A DNA stretch of 64,000 nucleotides from Streptomyces sp. NBC_01775 (GCF_035917675.1 NZ_CP109104.1:8494001-8558000), one strand, 5' to 3'. Positions 9,158 to 17,384 are shown, numbered from the stretch's first letter. Numbers and translations: made by a program. Notes: generated by a model not told the origin, from the letters alone.

Positions 9158-10384
9158 ATGTCCCACACGGAGATCACCGCGCAACGCGTACGGCGCATCA
9201 AGCCGTCGCCCAGCACCGCAGCCGCGCAACGCGTCCGGGAGCTCAAGAGCCAGGGCCACACCATCTGGGATCTCACGGTCGGTGAACCCGATTTCGACAC
9301 CCCGGACCACGTCAAGGCAGCGGCCGTCGAGGCGATCCACGCGGGCGACACCAAATACACCCCCGTCAACGGCACTCCGCGGCTGCGCACCGCGATCCGT
9401 CACAAGCTGCTCGAACGCCATGGCCTGGAGTGCTCCGACCAGCAGATCACCGTCGGCGGCGGCGCCAAGCAGGTCATCTTCCTCGCCCTCATGGCCACGC
9501 TGGACGCGGGCGACGAGGTGATCGTGCCCGCCCCGTACTGGGTCTCGTACCCGGACATGGTCCTCGCCAACGACGGCACCCCCGTCGTCGTCGACTGCCC
9601 CGAGGCGGAGGGCTTCAAGCTCACCCCCGGACGCCTGCGGGCCGCGCTCACCGAGCGCACCCGCTGGGTGATCCTCAACGCCCCCGGCAACCCGACCGGC
9701 GTCGCCTACACGGCCGCCGAACTGCGCGCGCTCGCCGAGGTGGTCCTGGAACACCCCCGGGTCCACGTGCTCACCGACGAGATCTACGACGAGATCTGGT
9801 ACGGCGACGGCGAGGCCCCCTGCCTGGCGGCAGTCGAACCACGCCTGGCCGACCGGGTGTTCCTCACCAACGGGGTGTCCAAGACGTACGCGATGACCGG
9901 GTGGCGCCTCGGCTACGGGGTCGGTCCGGCCCACCTGGTGACCGCGGTCAACACCCTCCAGTCGCAGATCTCGTCCTGCCCCTCCTCGGTCAGCCAGGCA
10001 GCGGCATCCGCCGCGCTCACCGGGCCGCAGGACTTCGTCAAGGAGAGCGTCGCCGTCTACCGCGAGCGGCGCGACTTGGCACTGCGGCTGATCGACGAGG
10101 TGGCCCAGCTGTCCTGCACGGCGCCCGACGGCGGCTTCTACCTCTTCGTGAACTGCCGGAGTGCGCTGGGGCAGTTCACGCCGGACGGGACCGAGATCCG
10201 CACCGACGAGGACTTCGCGCGCTACCTGCTGGAGAGCAGGCGAGTAGCGGTGATCCACGGCTCGGCGTACGGCGCGCCGGGATACTTCCGGATCTCGTTC
10301 GCCACCTCGACGGACATCCTCACCGAGGCGTGCGCGGGCATCGCCGCCGCCTGCGCCCAGCTCTCCCCGGCAGCCGCCGCGTAG
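9158..10384 (+). CDS. PLP-dependent aminotransferase, class I/II (AspC-like)
   Basis: This 408-residue fold-type I aminotransferase has NAPGNPTGVAYT, the TDEIYDEIWY aspartate/tyrosine segment that contacts the pyridine ring, and the PLP lysine in SKTYAMTGWRLGYG. The family swaps the amino group of an amino acid for a keto group. Placed between a 5-oxoprolinase set and an aldolase of 2-keto acids, it would convert the ring-opened glutamate analogue to a 2-oxoglutarate analogue. It follows the SDR by four bases and precedes the RraA-like gene by 71 bp. Confidence 0.88.
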   Translation: MSHTEITAQRVRRIKPSPSTAAAQRVRELKSQGHTIWDLTVGEPDFDTPDHVKAAAVEAIHAGDTKYTPVNGTPRLRTAIRHKLLERHGLECSDQQITVGGGAKQVIFLALMATLDAGDEVIVPAPYWVSYPDMVLANDGTPVVVDCPEAEGFKLTPGRLRAALTERTRWVILNAPGNPTGVAYTAAELRALAEVVLEHPRVHVLTDEIYDEIWYGDGEAPCLAAVEPRLADRVFLTNGVSKTYAMTGWRLGYGVGPAHLVTAVNTLQSQISSCPSSVSQAAASAALTGPQDFVKESVAVYRERRDLALRLIDEVAQLSCTAPDGGFYLFVNCRSALGQFTPDGTEIRTDEDFARYLLESRRVAVIHGSAYGAPGYFRISFATSTDILTEACAGIAAACAQLSPAAAA

Positions 10385-10455
10385 CCCCGCAGCCCGTAGC
10401 CCCGCACAAGCCCGTAGCTCCGCATCCCTCCAGCCCCCTGCAAAGGATCTCCGCC

Positions 10456-11151
10456 ATGATTCGCGTCAGCACCGCGTTCGACCGGCCAGACCCGGGCGTG
10501 ACCGAGCAACTGAGCCGCTTCTCGGCAGCCACGATCCACGAGGCGCAGGGCCGTCTCGGGGCGCTCGACTCCACCCTCAAGCCGGTCGATCACCGCATGT
10601 CGCTGTGCGGCCCGGCCTTCACCGTCGAGTGCGCGCCGCGCGACAACCTCATGTTGCAGACCGCCATCGCCTACGCGCGGCCGGGCGACGTCATCGTCGT
10701 CTCCGCGGGCGCGTACGCCGAGGCGGGATCGTTCGGCGATGTCCTCGCCAACGCCTGCAAGGCCAAGGGGCTCGGCGGCCTGATCACCGACACCGGCGTA
10801 CGGGACACCGAGGATCTGCGGAGGCTCGGCTTCCCCGTCTTCTCGCACAGCGTCTGCATGAAGGGCACGGTGAAGGAGACGGTGGGTCCGATGTGCGAGC
10901 CGGTCACCGTCGGGGGGCAGCTCGTCCGCCCCGGCGATGTCGTGCGCGCCGACGCGGACGGTGTCGTCGTCGTCCGGCGTGAGGACGCCGCGAGCGTGGT
11001 GGCCGCCTCCCAGCAGCGCGTGGACACCGAGACCGAGTACATCGCCGCCTACCGGGCGGGCAAGAGCGTCACCGAGATCTGCGGCCTCACCCCGCTGCTT
11101 GCGGCGAAGGGCCTGATCGTCGACGAAGGTGACCAAGACACAGCCGGCTGA
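10456..11151 (+). CDS. RraA-family protein, probable 4-hydroxy-4-methyl-2-oxoglutarate aldolase type
   Basis: This 231-residue protein starts at ATG 10456, with AAAGGA ten bases upstream. It carries FSAATIHEAQGRLG at the N-terminus, PGDVIVVSAGAYAEAGSFGDVLA, and the metal/substrate loop GGLITDTGVRDTEDL. These match HMG/CHA aldolases of the RraA fold, which split 4-hydroxy-4-substituted 2-oxoglutarates to pyruvate plus a second keto acid. True RraA (an RNase E inhibitor) is unlikely in this catabolic context. It ends the operon just before a strong hairpin. Confidence 0.82.
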   Translation: MIRVSTAFDRPDPGVTEQLSRFSAATIHEAQGRLGALDSTLKPVDHRMSLCGPAFTVECAPRDNLMLQTAIAYARPGDVIVVSAGAYAEAGSFGDVLANACKAKGLGGLITDTGVRDTEDLRRLGFPVFSHSVCMKGTVKETVGPMCEPVTVGGQLVRPGDVVRADADGVVVVRREDAASVVAASQQRVDTETEYIAAYRAGKSVTEICGLTPLLAAKGLIVDEGDQDTAG

Positions 11152-11161
11152 ACATGCCGCC

Positions 11162-11194
11162 GCAGGCCGTGCGGCGGGTACCGGCACGGCCTGC
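11162..11194. terminator. bidirectional hairpin between rraA-like and gntP genes
   Basis: A perfect 11-bp inverted repeat, GCAGGCCGTGC at 11162-11172 and GCACGGCCTGC at 11184-11194, with an 11-base loop lies between two convergent genes. There is no clear U-tract, as is common in Streptomyces. Confidence 0.75.
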
Positions 11195-11210
11195 GACGGG
11201 GGAGGGGGAG

Positions 11211-12614
11211 CTACACCACCAGTGACAGCAGCAACAGCAGCACCAGTGCGACAACGGAGATGATCGTCTCCATCACCGACCAGGACTTGATGGTCTGTCC
11301 GACGCTCATCCCGAAGTACTCCTTCACCAGCCAGAATCCCGCGTCGTTGACATGGCTGAAGAAGAGGGAGCCCGCGCCGACGGCGAGGACCACCAGCGCG
11401 GCCTGGGTGGAGGACATGTCGGCGGCGAGCGGGGCGACGAGCCCCGCGGCCGAGACCGTGGCCACCGTCGCGGAGCCGGTCGCCAGCCGGATGCCGACGG
11501 CGATGAGCCACCCGAGCAGCAGCGCCGGGATGGACCAGTCCCGGGACAGATCCAGGATCATCTCGCCGATGCCGACGTCCACCAGCGTCTGCTTGAAGCC
11601 GCCGCCCGCGCCGACGATCAGCAAGATGCCCGCGATCGGCCCGAGGGAGCTGCCCACCGTCGAGGACAGCCGGTCCTTGCTGAAGCCCGCGGACCGGCCG
11701 AGCGTGAACATGGCCACGAGCACCGCGACCAGCAGCGCGATCATCGGGTCGCCGATGACGTCCATGACCCGCTGCACGGTGTTCTCGGCGTCGTCGACGA
11801 TGATGTCGGTCAGCGCCTTGGCGAGCATCAGGACGACGGGCAGCAGCACCGTCGCCAGGGTGAGGCCGAAGCCGGGCCGCCGTTCCAGGTCCGCAGACGC
11901 GCGCTCCGGTACGACCCCCTCGGGCGGGGTGGTGTCGACCCATCGCGCGGCCACCCGCCCGAACAGCGGGCCGGCCACGATCACTGTGGGGATGCCGACG
12001 AGCAGGCCCAGCCCCAGCGTCACGCCCAGGTTGGCGTGGATGGCGTCGATGGCGACGAGCGGGCCCGGGTGCGGAGGGACGAGCCCGTGCATCACGGAGA
12101 GCCCGGCGAGCGCCGGGATACCGACCCGCATCACGGAGAAGTTGCCGCGCTTGGCCACCAGCAGCACCACTGGGATCAGCAGTACCAGCCCGACCTCGAA
12201 GAACATGGGCAGCCCGATGATGCCCGCGATCAGCGCCATCGCCCACGGAATGCTGCGGCGGCTGGCCCTGGCCAAGATCGTGTCGACGATCTGATCGGCA
12301 CCGCCGGAGTCGGCGAGCAGCTTGCCCAGGACGGCGCCGAGCGCGATGAGGACACCGACTCCGGAGACGGTGTCCCCGAGTCCCGTGGTGAAGCTTTCGA
12401 TGGCCTTGTCCAGCGGCGCGGCGGCCACGGCACCCAGCACGAGGGAGCCGACGGTCAGCGCCAGGAACGCGTGCAGCTTGAACCGGGTGATGAGGACGAC
12501 GATGACGGCGATGCCGACGAGGGCGGCGATCCCCAGCTGGGCGTTGCCGGCGGATGAGATGGGGTCCGGTTGCTGTGACCCCGCGGCCAGCATCTCGGCA
12601 CTGAGATGACGCAC
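11211..12614 (-). CDS. gntP: GntP-family gluconate:H+ symporter
   Basis: This 467-residue, strongly hydrophobic protein has about 12-14 membrane segments. It has the GntP-family signatures GLPMFFEVGLVLLIP and HGLVPPHPGPL, then GAGGGFKQTLVDVGIG and FSHVNDAGFWLVKEYFG near the C-terminus. It imports D-gluconate or related sugar acids. It is 43 bp downstream of gluconokinase on the same strand, forming a gntK-gntP pair divergent from gntR. Together with idnO and idnD it would serve uptake of gluconate, ketogluconate or idonate. Confidence 0.93.
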   Translation of the reverse strand: MRHLSAEMLAAGSQQPDPISSAGNAQLGIAALVGIAVIVVLITRFKLHAFLALTVGSLVLGAVAAAPLDKAIESFTTGLGDTVSGVGVLIALGAVLGKLLADSGGADQIVDTILARASRRSIPWAMALIAGIIGLPMFFEVGLVLLIPVVLLVAKRGNFSVMRVGIPALAGLSVMHGLVPPHPGPLVAIDAIHANLGVTLGLGLLVGIPTVIVAGPLFGRVAARWVDTTPPEGVVPERASADLERRPGFGLTLATVLLPVVLMLAKALTDIIVDDAENTVQRVMDVIGDPMIALLVAVLVAMFTLGRSAGFSKDRLSSTVGSSLGPIAGILLIVGAGGGFKQTLVDVGIGEMILDLSRDWSIPALLLGWLIAVGIRLATGSATVATVSAAGLVAPLAADMSSTQAALVVLAVGAGSLFFSHVNDAGFWLVKEYFGMSVGQTIKSWSVMETIISVVALVLLLLLSLVV

Positions 12615-12657
12615 GGCTCTTCCTTCTTCGCGGTGAGTGGTTTTCGGGGGAGGGGAG

Positions 12658-13236
12658 TCAGGGACGAGCGGCAGGCTCGGGGCCCGGTCCGGAGCCCGGA
12701 CCCGAGACCGGTCCGGCGGCCACCGGAGGGGAGGTCGCCGGCCGTAGCGCGGTCAGCGCCCGCTCGGTGACCGCCTCCGGTCCCGGCGCGACACAGACGG
12801 CGACGCCGCCTTCGTCCGGCTCCAGGGGTTCGAGCGTCGCGAACTGGGAGTCCAGCAGGGCGACCGGCATGAAGTGGTCCTCGCGCCCGGCCATCCGCCG
12901 GGAGATCAGCGCGCGGTCGCCGGTGAGGTGCACGAAGAAGAGGCCGGGCGCGGCGGCCCGCAGCCGGTCGCGGTAGGACCGCTTGAGCGCGGAGCAGCTG
13001 ACGACCCCGCCCCGTCCCGCGTGGCGGTGCGCCCAGGCGCCGATCGCGTCCAGCCAGGGCGCCCGGTCGGCGTCCTCCAGCGGGGTGCCCGCGGACATCT
13101 TGGCGACGTTGGCGGGCGGGTGGAAGGCATCGGCCTCGGCGTACGGCACCTCAAGTGCCTCCGCGAGGAGTCGTCCGACCGTGGTCTTGCCCGTCCCGGC
13201 TACACCCATGACGACCACGACGTTCTGGTCCGCCAT
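12658..13236 (-). CDS. gntK: gluconokinase (GntK/IdnK family)
   Basis: This is a 192-residue kinase that phosphorylates D-gluconate at C6. The P-loop GVAGTGKTTVG follows the first strand. DAFHPPANVAKMSAGTPL and the SCSALKRSYRD segment are diagnostic of gluconokinases. The C-terminus adds a low-complexity Pro/Gly tail. I took ATG 13236 over an upstream one because it has GAGG at the right distance and the product then starts MADQNVVVVMG. Its product, 6-phosphogluconate, is the substrate of the Gnd-like enzyme encoded at 32-33.5 kb. Confidence 0.93.
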   Translation of the reverse strand: MADQNVVVVMGVAGTGKTTVGRLLAEALEVPYAEADAFHPPANVAKMSAGTPLEDADRAPWLDAIGAWAHRHAGRGGVVSCSALKRSYRDRLRAAAPGLFFVHLTGDRALISRRMAGREDHFMPVALLDSQFATLEPLEPDEGGVAVCVAPGPEAVTERALTALRPATSPPVAAGPVSGPGSGPGPEPAARP

Positions 13237-13323
13237 CACACACCTCACTGCCTTGCTGTCCTCATCGACCTCGGCGCCGAGCACACTCAACCCCATAGGT
13301 CACACGTATTCAATAGTCGGACA

Positions 13324-13345
13324 CCAATTAGTCATACTTAATTGG
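13324..13345. promoter_or_regulatory. AT-rich palindrome, candidate GntR operator
   Basis: CCAATTA (13324-13330) and TAATTGG (13339-13345) form a 7-bp dyad with an 8-bp spacer. It is an AT-rich island in the 199-bp gap between divergent gntK and gntR, and TAGTC is repeated on its left side. FadR-subfamily GntR proteins bind such dyads. The assignment is positional. Confidence 0.55.
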
Positions 13346-13435
13346 GTGACGCGGAGCACGTAGGCTGAACGTCCCGGGGCGTTCGCCGAGCGGCGCGTGG
13401 GACGGGGGCGGAACGACTCAGGAGAGCCACGACTC

Positions 13436-14167
13436 ATGACCAGCCAGGCGGCACACCCGCGCGGGGGACCGGCGCGCGAGCGGGGACTGCACGCACAGGT
13501 GCTCGCCTCGCTGGGCCCCGCGATCACGGCGGGTGAGCACCCCCCGGGCACGGTCCTGCTCACCGAGGAGCTCGCCGGCCGGTACGAGGTCTCCCGCACG
13601 GTCGCGCGGGAGGCGGTGCGGGTGCTGGAGTCCATGCACCTGGTGGAGTCGCGCCGCCGGGTGGGCGTGACGGTCCTGCCCCCCGAGCAGTGGAACGTCT
13701 ACGACCCCCAGGTCATCACCTGGCGCCTCGCCGGCGCCGACCGTGGCCGTCAGCTGCGCTCCCTCACGGTGCTGCGCTCGGCCGTCGAACCGGTCGCCGC
13801 CCGCCTCGCCGCCGAGCTGGCCACCCCCGAGGAGTGCGCGGCGCTGACCGAGCACGCCCTCGGCATGGTCGCCACCTCGCGAGGACAGCAGCTCGACAAC
13901 TACCTGGTGCATGACGTCGCCTTCCACGGCACCGTGCTCCGCGCTTCCCACAACGAGATGTTCGCCCGCCTCGGCGATGTCGTGGCTGCCGTCCTCACCG
14001 GCCGCACCCAGCACGAGGTCATGTTCAGCGACCCTCGCCAGGAGGCCGTCACCCTCCATGTGCAGGTCGCCGAAGCCGTCCGAGAGGGCGACGGCCCCCG
14101 AGCCGAACGGGCCATGCGCACCATCACCGAGGACGCGATGGCCGAACTGGACGTCCTGGCACCGTAG
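13436..14167 (+). CDS. gntR: GntR-family (FadR subfamily) regulator of gluconate genes
   Basis: This 243-residue regulator has an N-terminal winged helix (LLTEELAGRYEVSRTVAREA, then ESMHLVESRRRVG). An all-helical FCD effector domain follows, with regularly spaced histidines and acids (HDVAFHGTVL, EHALGMVA). The ATG at 13436 has GGAGAG about ten bases upstream. Its divergence from gntK-gntP marks it as the local gluconate repressor. The effector is probably gluconate or 6-phosphogluconate, by analogy with characterised GntR proteins. It converges on the PHP gene. Confidence 0.88.
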   Translation: MTSQAAHPRGGPARERGLHAQVLASLGPAITAGEHPPGTVLLTEELAGRYEVSRTVAREAVRVLESMHLVESRRRVGVTVLPPEQWNVYDPQVITWRLAGADRGRQLRSLTVLRSAVEPVAARLAAELATPEECAALTEHALGMVATSRGQQLDNYLVHDVAFHGTVLRASHNEMFARLGDVVAAVLTGRTQHEVMFSDPRQEAVTLHVQVAEAVREGDGPRAERAMRTITEDAMAELDVLAP

Positions 14168-14235
14168 TTCTGGCACCACGGGGCCGCCCGCCGTTGACCG
14201 TTGGAGCGCAGGTCATCTCGCCGCGACGGGCGCGG

Positions 14236-15252
14236 TCACCGCCCACCCGTCCAGCGCAGCAGCTCGTCGGCGGGCAGGGTGTTGATGACCCGGTCCGCCG
14301 GCACCCCGCACTCGGCCGCCCGGACGCAGCCGCCTTCCTGCCAGTCGAGTTGGCCGGGCGCGTGCGCGTCGGTGTCGATGGCGAAGCGTGCTCCCGCATC
14401 GAGGGCTTCCCGCAGCAGCCGACGGGGCGGGTCGCTGCGCTCGGGACGGCAGTTGATCTCCACCGCCGTCTGCGAATCCGCGCAGGCGGTGAAGACGGCC
14501 TCCGGGTCGAACTCCGACTCCGGCCGCCGCCTGCCCGAGGAGAGCCGGCCGGTGCAGTGCCCCAGCACGTCCACCAAAGGGTTGCGGACGGCGCGGACCA
14601 TGCGCCGCGTCATCTGTTCGCGCGGCATCCGCAGCCGGGAGTGCACCGATGCCACCACCACGTCGAGCCCGTCCAGCAAATCCTCTTCCTGGTCGAGCGT
14701 GCCGTCCTCCAGGATGTCGCACTCGATGCCGGTCAGCAGCCGGAACGGTGCCAGTCGCTCGCTCACCTCCGCGACCACGTCCAGCTGAGCGCGCAGCCGG
14801 TCCGCGGACAGGCCACCCGCGATCGTCAGCCGTGGCGAGTGGTCGGTGAGTACCGCCCACTCGTGCCCGAGGGCCTTCGCCGTCGCGGCCATCTCCTCGA
14901 CGGGGCTGCCGCCGTCCGACCAGTCCGAGTGCAGGTGACAGTCGCCGCGCAGCGCCGCCCGCAGCTTCCGTGCCGCCTCGGGCAGCGGGGGCTCCTCGGC
15001 TGCCTCGGCCTCCAGCCTCGCCAGGTAGTCCGGTACGTCGCCGCCCAGCGCCTCCCGTACGACCTGCGCGGTCTTGGGCCCCACGCCCTTCAGCGATTCC
15101 AGCGTGCCGGCCTCCGCCCGCCGCTCGGCCTCCCTGTCCGGAAGCCCTGCGATTACCCGCGCGGCCGTACGGAAGGCCCGTACCCGGTACGTCGGCGCCT
15201 GGGCGCGCTCCAGCAGAAACGCGATCTGCTCCAGCGCCGTCTGCGGCTCCAC
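14236..15252 (-). CDS. PHP-domain phosphoesterase with N-terminal helix-hairpin-helix region
   Basis: This is a 338-residue protein. The first roughly 90 residues resemble the helical/HhH part of X-family polymerase-like proteins (YRVRAFRTAARVIAGLP, LKGVGPKTAQVV). The rest is a PHP domain with metal-ligand motifs GDCHLHSDWSDG, LTDHSP, GIECDI, VVASVHS and INCRPER, followed by DTDAH. GTG 15252 was chosen because AAAGGGG lies just upstream. The layout is that of the C-terminal two-thirds of PolX without its polymerase palm. Nuclease or phosphatase activity is likely, but the substrate is unknown. Confidence 0.82.
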   Translation of the reverse strand: MEPQTALEQIAFLLERAQAPTYRVRAFRTAARVIAGLPDREAERRAEAGTLESLKGVGPKTAQVVREALGGDVPDYLARLEAEAAEEPPLPEAARKLRAALRGDCHLHSDWSDGGSPVEEMAATAKALGHEWAVLTDHSPRLTIAGGLSADRLRAQLDVVAEVSERLAPFRLLTGIECDILEDGTLDQEEDLLDGLDVVVASVHSRLRMPREQMTRRMVRAVRNPLVDVLGHCTGRLSSGRRRPESEFDPEAVFTACADSQTAVEINCRPERSDPPRRLLREALDAGARFAIDTDAHAPGQLDWQEGGCVRAAECGVPADRVINTLPADELLRWTGGR

Positions 15253-15526
15253 CGCTGCCCCTTTCCCCGGCTCCCGAGCTGCCTCCTCTCGCCACGGTGG
15301 CGTACCCGGGGCGTCCTCGCCCGCCGTACCGTGCCGACGCCGAAGCGGTAGCGGAGGTGGAGCCGGCGCCCGCCGGCGGTCCACGCGTCCCACGTGAGGG
15401 GTGCGGACGCGCTGGTCTGTACGACGCGGGCGAGGCGCAAGACGGGTTCCTCCGGTGCTGTGCGACGTAAATCCGGGTGCGCCCGGGAGCAATGCGTCCT
15501 ACGGTGGGGCACAGCCCAGGTGCGAA

Positions 15527-15632
15527 GGCAGTGGTTACTTCCCTCTTAAGGACGGGGTTGCGGGTTCGAGTCCCGTCATCGGCTTCGAGCCGGTGTAGCT
15601 CAATTGGCAGAGCACGTTATGGCACCACAGCC
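15527..15632 (+). other. complementary flanks enclosing the permuted tRNA
   Basis: GGCAGTGGT (15527-15535) is complementary to ACCACAGCC (15624-15632) apart from one A/A mismatch, so the sequences outside the two tRNA halves can form a helix across the break in the anticodon stem. TACTT and TATGGC lie unpaired between this helix and the tRNA. GGCAGTG can alternatively pair with CACAGCC at 15510-15516, giving a competing hairpin. Confidence 0.55.
15541..15617 (+). tRNA. candidate circularly permuted tRNA-Lys(CTT) gene
   Basis: The 3' half comes first: CC plus the anticodon loop CTCTTAA (15543-15549, anticodon CTT), stem strand GGACG, variable loop GGGTT, T-arm with loop TTCGAGT, acceptor strand CATCGGC (15577-15583) and T84-like discriminator. 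After TCGA the 5' half follows: GCCGGTG (15589-15595), TA, D-arm GCTC/GAGC, A26 and CGT. GCCGGTG pairs with CATCGGC along all seven positions (one G-U). Joining the outer ends restores the anticodon stem CGTCC/GGACG, giving a complete cloverleaf. No normal-order partner half exists on either side. Discriminator U is unusual for tRNA-Lys, so charging and function are open. Confidence 0.75.
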
Positions 15633-15708
15633 GACCAGGATCTCTGGGCTTTCTCCCTTCTCCATTCCCTCTTCCCCCGCGCTCCCCGCTTCCGGGGTTT
15701 CCGCCGCC

Positions 15709-15912
15709 TCAGTCGCGGAAGGAGCCGTCCGCGCGGCGTGCGTGGTGCGACAGCAGGTGTCCGCACTGGGGGCAGTGGCGTCGCAGCCCCCGCTTGACGA
15801 CGTAGCCGATTCCCACGGTGCACAGATACATGAGCCCCACCGCCGTCTTCTGAATCAGCTTGCCCACGCCGGACTTGGTGCAGGTCGAGCAGTCGCGGCA
15901 TCCGGATGCCAT
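15709..15912 (-). CDS. small cysteine-rich membrane-associated protein
   Basis: This 67-residue protein starts MASGCRDCSTCTKSG, has one hydrophobic segment (VGLMYLCTVGIGYVV) and then a second pair of cysteines in RRHCPQCGHLLSHH. CxxC pairs on both sides of a membrane-like segment suggest a zinc ribbon attached to the membrane. The codon third positions are GC-rich. I do not recognise a named family. It stands alone between the permuted tRNA and a small secreted protein gene. Confidence 0.6.
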   Translation of the reverse strand: MASGCRDCSTCTKSGVGKLIQKTAVGLMYLCTVGIGYVVKRGLRRHCPQCGHLLSHHARRADGSFRD

Positions 15913-16115
15913 GAGATTCCCCTTCGCTTGCTGTCACTTCGTGTGCCTGTGCGAGAGGGGACGCGCGAGACGGGGGAGTGGGTGCCCGGGAAGCGGACCG
16001 AGGACTGCCCTGGCACCCGGCTGTTACCAGAGGTGGACACTCCGGCGCTTTCCCGGTCGGGTGAACCGCACCGGCCGAAGGCGTCGCCCGCGCACCAGCA
16101 GGTACGCATCAGAGC

Positions 16116-16373
16116 ATGACAGAGCACCCCAGAATGACCGCGAAGACCGGCACGGGCGAGAACATCGGCATGAGCGGGCTCGTACGCGCCGCCCTTCTCT
16201 GTGCCCTCACCGCCGGGGCACTGTTCCTGGCGGGCCCGGTGCACGCCGAACCCACCCACACCTCAGCCCCCGCCCTTGCCCCGGCCCACGCCAAGCGCTG
16301 CCCGACGGGGACCTACTGGGAGCCACGCAACAGGGTGTGCGTACCCATGTCACCCCCTGTGGCGTGGCACTAG
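16116..16373 (+). CDS. small secreted protein
   Basis: This 85-residue protein has a Sec-type signal (positive start, then LVRAALLCALTAGALFLAG, cleavage near VHAEP). The mature part is about 45 residues with two cysteines in CPTGTYWEPRNRVC, which could make one disulphide. Starts at 16116 or 16134 are both possible. CPxGxxWxxxxxxC resembles the repeated unit of small extracellular cell-surface proteins, but no function can be assigned. Confidence 0.55.
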   Translation: MTEHPRMTAKTGTGENIGMSGLVRAALLCALTAGALFLAGPVHAEPTHTSAPALAPAHAKRCPTGTYWEPRNRVCVPMSPPVAWH

Positions 16374-16504
16374 GGGGGCCAGGGGCCAGGGTGGCCCGGG
16401 GCTGTTCGTGATGGCTGACCGGATGCGGTTCAGGAAGGCGGCGCGAATGGTGCAGCCGCCGCGTCAGATCGTGGCGACGGCGGGAAGGGCGATGTTCCGC
16501 CCCT

Positions 16505-17131
16505 TTAGAAAAGCCAACCCCGGAACGCTTCCTGAGTCGCAGCGCGGATCAGTTCGTCCTCCACCGCGTTGAGGCGAGAGGACCGGGAAGGCTGTGGCGC
16601 GTGCGGCATGGGCCTGGATCCCCACACATTTCCTGCGCCCGGCACGGCGACCAGACAGCTGAAGCGCAGGTCTCCGGCGATCCACAAGACGCCCCGACCA
16701 TCGGTCATCCCCTGCCATGCCCTATCAGGCATCTTCGTGCGGAATTCCCGCGCGACACTGCCGTCAGGAGCCAGGAGTTGTATTCGCTTGGAATTCCACC
16801 CTTTTCTGTCTTCCTCAACTTGACACGGCCACGCCTGGAAAGGGTGTTGCTGAGCGAGACGCATCAATTCTGTCGTATTGGGCCAACCAGCGTCGCTGAT
16901 CATTACCCACAGTACCGTTATGACTATGGGGGAGAAAAGAAAGGCGACCGCAAAAAGGATCAGGTGTGTTGCGGGGAACACCCATAACGCGCCGAAGCAC
17001 GCCAGTACCACGACCCCCGAAACTCTGCGTTGCCGGCTGCGCCGCTGACTGCTCCGCAGAATGTCCATGACGCCTGGAATATCGGCCGCCCGTCCGGCCG
17101 ATACCTGGTAGCCGTACTCCTCAGCGAGCAT
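16505..17131 (-). CDS. hypothetical membrane protein
   Basis: This is a roughly 208-residue protein. ATG 17131 was chosen because a GAGGGGG lies close upstream. Two adjacent hydrophobic segments (residues near 42-85: VSGVVVLACFGALWVF and FAVAFLFSPIVITVLWVMI) form a membrane hairpin, and a soluble C-terminal domain of about 115 residues follows, containing LLAPDGSVAREF and GVLWIAGDL. Its base composition is less GC-rich than that of its neighbours, hinting at transfer. Function unknown. Confidence 0.6.
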   Translation of the reverse strand: MLAEEYGYQVSAGRAADIPGVMDILRSSQRRSRQRRVSGVVVLACFGALWVFPATHLILFAVAFLFSPIVITVLWVMISDAGWPNTTELMRLAQQHPFQAWPCQVEEDRKGWNSKRIQLLAPDGSVAREFRTKMPDRAWQGMTDGRGVLWIAGDLRFSCLVAVPGAGNVWGSRPMPHAPQPSRSSRLNAVEDELIRAATQEAFRGWLF

Positions 17132-17384
17132 CACGTCCCCCTCATGCCCCGATGTCCATCGCCCAGGACTCATGATGGCGTGCCGTACGCCGTCGGGGTA
17201 AGAGGATCGGTACGCCTTTGATCCCGCAGCCACTGAGGCTTTCCAGTCTCAGCTCGAGGCGTTGCACTGGCGGGTCCGGTCAGTGCGATGATCCGAGCCA
17301 AGCGCACCCGCAGACCCACCGTGGGCGCACCGCCGCGGCGCGATGCGCTTGGGCCATGACCGGCCTGCCGGAGAGCGCCAAATG

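Noticed and set aside
15541..15617. Reading this region as an ordinary tRNA or as integrase attachment-site debris
   Set aside because: No matching 5' half lies upstream and no 3' half downstream. There is no integrase gene nearby, and the flanks pair with each other, which a random att duplication would not produce.
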